Below, one piece after another: positions 55,183 to 64,000 of a stretch of 64,000 bases of DNA. Position numbers and translations under genes: made by a program. Under the pieces are notes generated by a model. It was given only the letters and a program-made list of their open reading frames with translations, was not told the origin of the DNA and ran no database searches. Within the stretch, counting starts at the first letter, position 1. Each line of letters starts with the position of its first letter. The DNA is taken from assembly GCA_950097015.1 (NCBI GenBank), contig CATNEN010000007.1, positions 1,364,001-1,428,000 on the forward strand, written 5' to 3'. Source of the stretch: Macrostomum hystrix. Taxonomy: Eukaryota > Platyhelminthes > Macrostomidae.

Positions 55183-55751
55183 AGCCAAAGGCCACCTTGG
55201 CCACCCAGGCCATGGGAGCAGCAGTGGCAGCAGCGGCAGCAGCAGCAGTGGCGGCAGCGGCAGCAGCAGCAGTGGCGGCAGCGGCAGCAGCAGTGGCGGC
55301 AGCAGCAGCAGTTGCAGCAGCAGCAGTGGCAACAGCAACGGCAGCAGCGGCAGCGGCAACAGCAGCGCCGAGGTGGCCGCAAATGGCGCGCTAAGCGTAG
55401 CCAGCTGGTGAGGTTTATGATATTAAACCGTTTTTTACTATTGGACCATAGAAATACTGTCCCTAAAATATACCTATAGACTACCCCAATCACAAGATGA
55501 TTATGTCAGTTAGTGGCTAAAATTTAGACTTTAGACTTTAGTCCGTGACTTTAGATACGTGCACATATTGCAGTCCAAAAGGTTTTTAGTAGCTATTTAC
55601 ACTTCTATATATTGTTGTCTACTTTGAGCGTCTTAGTCTTCATAATTGAAATAAAAGGTAAAAAATGTTTTTATCTCCTTTCATTCAGGATGCCTTCTTC
55701 GAGTTGCAGCGCGTGCAACTCGACTTCATCAAAAACCTAAAGAATGAATGA
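55183..55751 (+). CDS. Last two exons of a glutamine-rich protein gene (candidate)
   Basis: Exon 55183-55407 (acceptor AACAG, donor GTGAGG) encodes SQRPPWPPRPWEQQ, then Gln/Trp/Arg repeats (WRQRQQQQ) and GRKWRAKRSQL. Exon 55689-55751 (acceptor TTTCATTCAG) continues in phase 0 with DAFFELQRVQLDFIKNLKNE and TGA. The final 20 residues look like an amphipathic helix of the kind that ends many DNA-binding proteins of the Myb/SANT-like type, but no family can be assigned. The repeat part is open in other frames, so support comes from the matching splice sites. The terminal 27 bases of the coding exon form one arm of a hairpin. Confidence 0.4.
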
Positions 55752-55777
55752 TTCTTTAGGTTTTTGATGAAGTCGAG
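55719..55777. repeat. Perfect 27-bp inverted repeat at an exon/satellite boundary
   Basis: CTCGACTTCATCAAAAACCT...AAAGAAT at 55719-55745, loop GAATG, and its exact complement at 55751-55777. The left arm is coding; the right arm is its fold-back copy, directly followed by the 28-bp satellite. Confidence 0.97.
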
Positions 55778-58700
55778 ATGATGCTGCTGACTCAGAATTG
55801 ATAATGTGATGCTGCTGACTCAGAATTGATAAGGTGATGCTGCTGACTCAGAATTGATAAGGTGATGCTGCTGACTCAGAATTGATAAGGTGATGCTGCT
55901 GACTCAGAATTGATAAGGTGATGCTGCTGACTCAGAATTGATAAGGTGATGCTGCTGACTCAGATTTGATAAGGTGATGCTGCTGACTCAGATTTGATAA
56001 GGTGATGCTGCTGACTCAGAATTGATAAGATGATGCTGCTGACTCAGATTTGATAAGGTGATGCTGCTGACTCAGATTTGATAAGATGATGCTGCTGACT
56101 CAGATTTGATAAGGTGATGCTGCTGACTCAGAATTGATAAGGTGATGCTGCTGACTCAGAATTGATAAGGTGATGCTGCTGACTCAGAATTGATAATGTG
56201 ATGCTGCTGACTCAGAATTGATAAGGTGATGCTGCTGACTCAGAATTGATAAGATGATGCTGCTGACTCAGAATTGATAAGGTGATGCTGCTGACTCAGA
56301 TTTGATAAGGTGATGCTGCTGACTCAGAATTGATAATGTGATGCTGCTGACTCAGAATTGATAATGTGATGCTGCTGACTCAGAATTGATAAGATGATGC
56401 TGCTGACTCAGAATTGATAATGTGATGCTGCTGACTCAGATTTGATAAGATGATGCTGCTGACTCAGAATTGATAAGGTGATGCTGCTGACTCAGATTTG
56501 ATAAGGTGATGCTGCTGACTCAGATTTGATAAGGTGATGCTGCTGACTCAGATTTGATAATGTGATGCTGCTGACTCAGAATTGATAAGATGATGCTGCT
56601 GACTCAGAATTGATAAGGTGATGCTGCTGACTCAGAATTGATAAGGTGATGCTGCTGACTCAGAATTGATAAGGTGATGCTGCTGACTCAGAATTGATAA
56701 GGTGATGCTGCTGACTCAGAATTGATAAGGTGATGCTGCTGACTCAGATTTGATAAGGTGATGCTGCTGACTCAGATTTGATAAGGTGATGCTGCTGACT
56801 CAGAATTGATAAGATGATGCTGCTGACTCAGATTTGATAAGGTGATGCTGCTGACTCAGAATTGATAAGGTGATGCTGCTGACTCAGAATTGATAAGGTG
56901 ATGCTGCTGACTCAGATTTGATAAGATGATGCTGCTGACTCAGAATTGATAAGGTGATGCTGCTGACTCAGAATTGATAAGATGATGCTGCTGACTCAGA
57001 ATTGATAAGGTGATGCTGCTGACTCAGATTTGATAAGATGATGCTGCTGACTCAGATTTGATAAGGTGATGCTGCTGACTCAGATTTGATAAGGTGATGC
57101 TGCTGACTCAGAATTGATAAGGTGATGCTGCTGACTCAGAATTGATAAGGTGATGCTGCTGACTCAGATTTGATAAGGTGATGCTGCTGACTCAGAATTG
57201 ATAATGTGATGCTGCTGACTCAGAATTGATAAGGTGATGCTGCTGACTCAGAATTGATAAGGTGATGCTGCTGACTCAGAATTGATAAGATGATGCTGCT
57301 GACTCAGATTTGATAAGGTGATGCTGCTGACTCAGAATTGATAAGGTGATGCTGCTGACTCAGAATTGATAAGATGATGCTGCTGACTCAGAATTGATAA
57401 TGTGATGCTGCTGACTCAGAATTGATAAGGTGATGCTGCTGACTCAGAATTGATAATGTGATGCTGCTGACTCAGAATTGATAAGGTGATGCTGCTGACT
57501 CAGAATTGATAATGTGATGCTGCTGACTCAGATTTGATAAGGTGATGCTGCTGACTCAGAATTGATAAGGTGATGCTGCTGACTCAGAATTGATAAGGTG
57601 ATGCTGCTGACTCAGAATTGATAAGGTGATGCTGCTGACTCAGATTTGATAAGGTGATGCTGCTGACTCAGAATTGATAATGTGATGCTGCTGACTCAGA
57701 ATTGATAAGGTGATGCTGCTGACTCAGAATTGATAAGGTGATGCTGCTGACTCAGAATTGATAAGATGATGCTGCTGACTCAGAATTGATAAGATGATGC
57801 TGCTGACTCAGAATTGATAAGGTGATGCTGCTGACTCAGAATTGATAAGATGATGCTGCTGACTCAGATTTGATAAGGTGATGCTGCTGACTCAGAATTG
57901 ATAAGGTGATGCTGCTGACTCAGAATTGATAAGATGATGCTGCTGACTCAGAATTGATAAGGTGATGCTGCTGACTCAGAATTGATAAGGTGATGCTGCT
58001 GACTCAGAATTGATAAGGTGATGCTGCTGACTCAGATTTGATAAGGTGATGCTGCTGACTCAGAATTGATAATGTGATGCTGCTGACTCAGAATTGATAA
58101 TGTGATGCTGCTGACTCAGAATTGATAAGATGATGCTGCTGACTCAGAATTGATAATGTGATGCTGCTGACTCAGAATTGATAAGGTGATGCTGCTGACT
58201 CAGAATTGATAAGGTGATGCTGCTGACTCAGAATTGATAATGTGATGCTGCTGACTCAGATTTGATAAGGTGATGCTGCTGACTCAGAATTGATAAGGTG
58301 ATGCTGCTGACTCAGAATTGATAAGATGATGCTGCTGACTCAGATTTGATAAGGTGATGCTGCTGACTCAGATTTGATAAGGTGATGCTGCTGACTCAGA
58401 ATTGATAAGATGATGCTGCTGACTCAGATTTGATAAGGTGATGCTGCTGACTCAGAATTGATAAGGTGATGCTGCTGACTCAGAATTGATAAGGTGATGC
58501 TGCTGACTCAGAATTGATAATGTGATGCTGCTGACTCAGATTTGATAAGGTGATGCTGCTGACTCAGAATTGATAAGGTGATGCTGCTGACTCAGAATTG
58601 ATAAGATGATGCTGCTGACTCAGATTTGATAAGGTGATGCTGCTGACTCAGATTTGATAAGGTGATGCTGCTGACTCAGAATTGATAAGATGATGCTGCT

Positions 58701-58945
58701 GACTCAGAATTGATAAGGTGATGCTGCTGACTCAGAATTGATAAGGTGATGCTGCTGACTCAGAATTGATAAGGTGATGCTGCTGACTCAGAATTGATAA
58801 GGTGATGCTGCTGACTCAGATTTGATAAGGTGATGCTGCTGACTCAGATTTGATAAGGTGATGCTGCTGACTCAGAATTGATAAGATGATGCTGCTGACT
58901 CAGAATTGATAATGTGATGCTGCTGACTCAGAATTGATAAGGTGA
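55778..58945. repeat. Satellite, 28-bp unit, about 113 copies
   Basis: Unit GATGCTGCTGACTCAGAATT followed by GATAAGGT. Two sites vary (GAATTG/GATTTG; AAGGT/AATGT/AAGAT). Combinations recur in blocks (for example around 58240-58440 and 58500-58690), pointing to segmental amplification. Related to the 30-bp satellite at 27107-27640. Confidence 0.98.
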
Positions 58946-58978
58946 GGTGATGTTGCTGATGGTGTGATCCAGTTGAGC

Positions 58979-59908
58979 CTCTGCGCCTTAAGTATCGACC
59001 GAAGCCGCGCAGTCCGAACCACATGTACAAATTGTCGCTAAGTTGTCGCTACCTGCTCTCAGATGAGCTAACCTACGCGGATTGCCAACTCATGCCTAAA
59101 CTGCATCATCTGAAAATGGCCGCTAAGGTAGAATTCCCTGTTTGTCTGCCAGGGTTCGAATGCTTTTTTAATCTCAGAGTCTATTTAGCTCCAGCGGGCT
59201 AAAGATAGATTCTAAAATGAATGCGGGTCGGTATTGACTGTGGAATCAGATAGGAAAGAGATGAGACAGGATAAAGATAAGACAGGCGAGAGATGTGACA
59301 TGGAAGATGTAAGACACGGCACAGTTTTATACAGAGGAGAGATAAGACGGGAGATAAAACAGGGAAGATATGAGACAGTGAAGACATGAATCAGGGCCAA
59401 GATGCATGTGACAGTGGAGAGATTAGACAGAGGAGAGATGAGACGGGTGAGTTGAGATCGGAGAGATGAGACAGGGGTGAGGTGAGATCGGAGAGACGAG
59501 ACAGGGGTGAGTTGAGATCGGAGAGATGAGACAGGGGTGAGGTGAGATCGGAGAGACGAGACAGGGGTGAGTTGAGATCGGAGAGATGAGACGTCTTGGG
59601 TGAGATCAGAGAGATGAGACAGGCGTGATTCAATTGTTCGCATCGTCGATACATTTCAGTTCTATTGCGACTTCGATGTGCCATCAGAGCTGCAGCATCT
59701 GCAAGCCTATTATTCGGCCATGTACGAATGCGAGGCCTTCCGTTGTAGCTGTCTGGCCGACCGTGACGTCTATCAGTTGTACCACGACAAGCTGCCTCGC
59801 GCATTGGTTGCTAAGAGACCGCAGCCCAGCCTGATGGACGACTCGCGGCTGTTGCTAGGCGAGAGCGGCACCGGTGGCATTGGCAACAATGGTGCCGGCG
59901 TACATTGA
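58979..59908 (+). pseudogene. 3' end of a second CLIC-type gene (duplicate 2)
   Basis: Exons about 58979-59127 and 59660-59908, copies of 27657-28502. Changes include TATCGCGAC to TATTGCGAC (Arg to Cys) and TGTCCGGCC to TGTCTGGCC (Pro to Leu in SCPADRD, a normally conserved site). The reading frame is open but the N-terminal half is absent, as in duplicate 1. Confidence 0.75.
59190..59605. repeat. hAT-derived minisatellite relic, expanded in duplicate 2
   Basis: Counterpart of 27868-28222. The GAGATGAGACAGGGGTGAGG plus TGAGATCG unit, present about three times in duplicate 1, is present about six times here (59430-59590). Confidence 0.8.
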
Positions 59909-61061
59909 TGGGCTAACATTTATTTAGGTAGAAAATTGGGCAAGTTTTGTTTGTTTCTCTCTAGCGAAAATGCGACAGCTGCTTTTTTATTTTTTTAGTT
60001 TTTTATGGTAAAAATGACTTTAAACGATTAATAGTTTTAGTTTTTACTTCTACTAATTCGAGTGTATCTCCGTACTCAGTAAGATAAAAACTGCGATTTT
60101 TGTCGCCGCTTGCTTGTCTGTAAACTACAATGCCTATAAGTACTTATACATTCATCCTTTGCGTGTGTTTTTCTGAACTAAAAGCATTCGATTTTTTATA
60201 AATATTACGAGGGGTGTCCCAACAGTTCCCGGAATGTCCAACGTTGCTCTTCAACGGAGCCATGAAATTTCACGCCCATGGTGTTAAATGAAAGGAAATT
60301 TTGTCAGAAAGAAAACAAAATTAAAATCATGTTCATATATTTTTCTATTCAGGAGCTGCAGCAAGAAACGTGTGCGAAGGTCAGGGGTAGTGTTACACAA
60401 GCTCAAAAATCTATGAAAATGATTTTAAACAATAAAACACAGAACAGTTCGTTCACACTTTCCATAGACACTGACACGTCTTTCTGACACGTCAGTAGCA
60501 GTGCCAGTATCAGTATCAGTATCAGTAGCACTAATTCAAAATGAAAATATCCAAAAATGGAGATGAAAAATGATTGCCATAAATTTTGGAGCTTGTGTTA
60601 GTGCTCCGAAAGTTATTTTACTAAGCTCCACGAATGTAATTAAGTATGAGCATATATGTTTACAATGTCTCGCTAATTAAATTCTATGCCAAATTAAATT
60701 CCCGTTCTGTTTTTTAACGTGCAAAGCTTTCTACAAAAATATAGTTAGCTAATACAAACCTTTATTAATTAATATAAAATTGTTATTCAGATATAGTGCA
60801 CTGTTATTTTAATACTTTCTTATAGATATTGCAGTAGTAAAATACAAAAAAACGTACCGTTCTTGTATTGTGTTAATGTTAGTTAGCTCTACTAATGCTC
60901 TGTTTTGTTATTTACTTATCGCTGCTCATCATATGCTCATTTTATTCCATTCAAATAAAGCAACAATTAAAAAAAATTTTGTTTGCTTCAATCATTTTGT
61001 GTAGTAAACAGCTGAGATAAGCTACAAAATTCCTACTCAATGAGCTTGTAACATTGGTTAG
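59909..61061. other. Non-coding part of segmental duplicate 2
   Basis: Counterpart of 28503-29650, including the mariner-like end at 60207 (ACGAGGGGTGTCCCAACAGT). Differences from duplicate 1 are single bases and homopolymer lengths. Confidence 0.6.
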
Positions 61062-61145
61062 GGCCGGGTGAGTGGCAGATCGGTCTAACGCGTTGGCCTC
61101 TCGCACCGAGGTCCCTGAGCTCGATTCCGCGGCGAGGCCATATTC
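61062..61145 (+). repeat. tRNA-derived SINE-like head (duplicate 2)
   Basis: Same A-box-like and B-box-like blocks as 29657-29740. Confidence 0.45.
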
Positions 61146-61334
61146 ATTTTGAACGCAGCCGCGGAGAGAAGACTTAGGGTAGGGGCACAGCGATAGTGTA
61201 CACTGCCAGACGATGAGAAAGTCGGGCGCTATAAGCCCTATCTTATTACTGACGAATTTCCATAATTATTTCGATATCGACTGCCTCTCTAAAAACATAT
61301 TTGTTGAAATTAGTAAAATATTCTACTTTTGTTT

Positions 61335-62655
61335 TCCAGCCCGCCAGCCAGTTCGGCGATGTGGACCTCGGAGGGAAAGTACGTAGTGTCAACGAGCATC
61401 CAGTCTGGTAGATCAGTCACTGACTGGCTGACTGCTGACTGACTGCTGCTGCAGCATCATAGAAGCAACTATGATGCTTCTCTAGAAATCATCATAGTTG
61501 CTTTGTTTCACGTGTTAACACTTGGCAGCCGAATATTCGTCATCGACAATGACATCGAGCCGGTGCGCCAGCGGGAGTGCTTTAGTAAAATTGTTTGAAA
61601 CCCGTTAAACATTATCAATTCTATGAGTAAGCAGCATCACCTTATCAATTCTATGAGAAAGCAGCATAATTATATATAATTATATTATATAATTAAGCCG
61701 GGTTAATCTCAATGTGTTTGATGTGTTTGTCTCCTATTTTCATTATTTTGCCTTTTCATACTCAGATAGAAATTCATGGCATAGACTCAGATCTCATTGG
61801 CCTAGATAGGATAGACTCAGGTGCTATAGAGACTCAGATTCCATAGCCTGTGCTCACAAAATATATTTTAAAAACATATTTGTTGAAATTAGTAAAATAT
61901 TCTACTTTTGTTTTCCAGTCAGTCAGGCGACAAAGGAAACTTAGGGTTGTACCAATCTAGTGAATTTAGGGCCGCATACAGTGTGCGAGCTCCCGAAGAA
62001 GCGGTTGTCCATTCGCCAGCTGATTCAAGCTGAGCTCTATGACGCCATCATGGGCTCAAACACCAGCAGCACCAGCTATGAGGTCCTGTCACTCGGCTGC
62101 GGCCCAGGCAGCGACCTTCTTGCCGCCATGGACGTGTTCCAGCTGGTGGCCAAGTCAGAGGGTCTGGGACCACTTCAGATGGGCGTCACCGGTGTCGACA
62201 TGTTTGATTGGCTGCTCTAGCCATTCCATGAGGCAGCCGCAGCGTTAGCTCTGCAGGGGCTAATCAGCAGCTTCCCGGAGCAGTTTCACCTGGGCCACAG
62301 TCAGGGACAACTAAAACCCAAAGAAAAGTCTATAAGTCATGTCAGGTGCGCATCCGTTAACTTAATTTAATCTTGGTTTGTAGTTTGTATTTTATATACT
62401 ATTGAAACGTTCGTTATAAATATGTTTGTTATAAATAAGTATATAAGGAATTGGCCAACGATGGAATGTCCCTGATTTTACTTCTCTGCTCTATTTATTT
62501 ATTATTTATTAATTTTAGTTATTTTAAAAATACTTAAATATATTTTTCATAATTTTCAATTTTTTATTACTAACTAGCAGACTACGGAGACTACGTGGGA
62601 CTACGGATGTTGCTACGACCTTATCCTGGTGAGCTATGCCGAGGTGCGGCTCTAA
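61335..62655 (+). pseudogene. Methyltransferase-like gene fragments (duplicate 2), broken
   Basis: Counterpart of 29931-31311. A 2-bp deletion (GCATACAGTG for GCATACACAGTG near 61976) shifts the frame before the SAM-binding motif, and TGG becomes TAG (62218-62220), ending the protein at FDWLL. The SAM motif SLGCGPGSDLLAAMD is still readable. Clearly a pseudogene. Confidence 0.8.
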
Positions 62656-62873
62656 GACAAGTTTCGTCACCGACTGGCTGCCGCAGCTGCTAAAAGTGCA
62701 ATAATTTGTGTTGTCATTTTTGCTATTAACGCTGTTGTTGATTATCTGCTGCTGGTGCTAGACGCAGATCTTAGGAAAATTGTTTGAAACCCTTATCAAT
62801 TTTATGAGTAAGCAGCATCACCTTATCAATTCTGTTAGTAAGCAGCCTCGCTTATCCTCTGTTTATTTGTTTA

Positions 62874-63032
62874 TTAGGCTCTAACCTGTTTATTAAGCTC
62901 TAACCTGTTTATTAAGCTCTAACCTGTTTATTAAGCTCTAACCTGTTTATTAAGCTCTAACCTGTTTATTAAGCTCTAACCTGTTTATTAAGCTCTAACC
63001 TGTTTATTAAGCTCTAACCTGTTTATTAAGTT
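62874..63032. repeat. 19-bp tandem repeat, eight units, new in duplicate 2
   Basis: Eight near-identical units of GCTCTAACCTGTTTATTAA, with TAACCTG at 62882, 62901, ... 63015. Duplicate 1 has one unit at 31536-31556. Confidence 0.97.
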
Positions 63033-63531
63033 CATTGAGTCGTTTATTCCTTCGTGTGAATCATCCCTTGTGTGGTTTGAGTCTGCGTTATTAGTAAACC
63101 AGCTATTACTTGCATGAGCGAAAACCCAGAGTCACTTGAGTTCAAATCTGAGGCGAGCAAAAGACATTACGCTCACCAATTTTAATCCTTTTGGCCTTTC
63201 TATTATCAGCGTTCTTTATTTTATTCGGCATTCTGCCTGAGCTCAGTGGGCAAGCTTCTACCCTCAACTTCATCTATCCCGTAACTTTCATCCGCTATGA
63301 GCTTCTAACGGAAACAAGTGTAAAACATACCGACCCCGGTGATAGCCAAATAGGGCCTTAGCTTTAAAATCTCTTAATTTTTGTTATGCGTTTTAGAAAA
63401 TTAGCACTTTTATTCATCAAAAGCTAAAAGTTAGTTTTTTGAAGTGCGAATATCGTTATTTTTTTAAGTTTCGGATGCTGAATTTTTGACGGCACATCAG
63501 GGGCTATCCAATAACGGCATGCGCGATTCCG

Positions 63532-64000
63532 GATATATACTGCTTATAGTTGACTATCTGAACTGTTGAAGTGGGGGTACATTTACGGATTCATCAGTGG
63601 TTACACTGAGTTGAATATGTACTGCTTATAGTTGACTATCTGAACTGTTGAAGTGGGGGTACATTTACGGATTCATCAGTGGTTACACTGAGTTGAATAT
63701 GTACTGCTTATAGTTGACTATCTGAACTGTTGAAGTGGGGGTACATTTACAGATTCATCAGTGGTTACACTGAGTTGAATATATACTGCTTATAGTTGAC
63801 TATCTGAACTGTTGAAGTGGGGGTACATTTACAGATTCATCAGTGGTTACACTGAGTTGAATATGTACTGCTTATAGTCGACTATCTGAACTGTTGAAGT
63901 GGGGGAACATTTACGGATTCATCAGTGGTTACACTGAGTTGAATATATAGTGCTTATAGTTGACTATCTGAACTGTTGAAGTGGGGGTACATTTACGGAT
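63532..64000. repeat. Satellite, 82-bp unit, start of second array
   Basis: Begins mid-unit directly after CATGCGCGATTCCGG and continues past the window's right edge; about six units seen. Variants here (GAATATGTACTGC, TTTACAGATTCAT) differ from the bulk of the array at 32082-35500. Confidence 0.97.

Overview
This is eukaryotic, almost certainly invertebrate animal, nuclear DNA. It is AT-rich, its genes are split by GT-AG introns, and the recognisable proteins are metazoan: a CERS1-type ceramide synthase, the mitochondrial branched-chain ketoacid dehydrogenase kinase BCKDK, and CLIC/EXC-4-type chloride intracellular channel proteins. I cannot name the species. There are no operons, rRNA genes or CRISPR arrays. 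By adding the spans listed below, about a quarter of the window is tandem repeat from roughly twenty families, and much of the rest is transposon.

Layout. 1-2569: 5' half of a CERS1-like gene on the minus strand (three exons, running off the left edge), with minisatellites in two introns. 2794-3510: a hAT-type element with its own internal minisatellite. 5652-7292: two inverted-repeat elements. 9554-9781: a small one-pass membrane protein with a PPxY motif. 11150-12505: BCKDK in two exons (407 aa), minus strand. 14.1-17.3 kb: three minisatellites. 18172-20438: a complete CLIC gene in three exons (280 aa), minus strand. 21.76-27.1 kb: element copy A. 27.1-32.1 kb: a segmental-duplication unit (3' end of a second CLIC gene, mariner-like relic, tRNA-derived repeat, fragments of a methyltransferase-like gene), followed by an 82-bp satellite to 35.5 kb. 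35.99-52.21 kb: a composite region bounded by long inverted arms. It holds a KDZ-type transposase gene on the minus strand and, on the plus strand, a gene for an HMG-box-like 299-aa protein, with a 78-bp-arm palindrome between them. 52.2-55.75 kb: minisatellites and two glutamine-rich coding regions. 55.78-64 kb: second copy of the segmental duplication, introduced by a 28-bp satellite of about 113 units and ending in the 82-bp satellite at the right edge.

The three single-copy host genes (CERS1-like, BCKDK, CLIC) look intact where visible, with splice phases that agree, and are unrelated in function. The most interesting object is the 16-kb KDZ composite element: transposase plus a co-carried HMG-like protein gene, shared minisatellite-bearing arms, and a truncated relative (copy A) that serves as a natural comparison. 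All three frameshifts seen in its genes are one-base differences in homopolymer runs, so they may be assembly errors.
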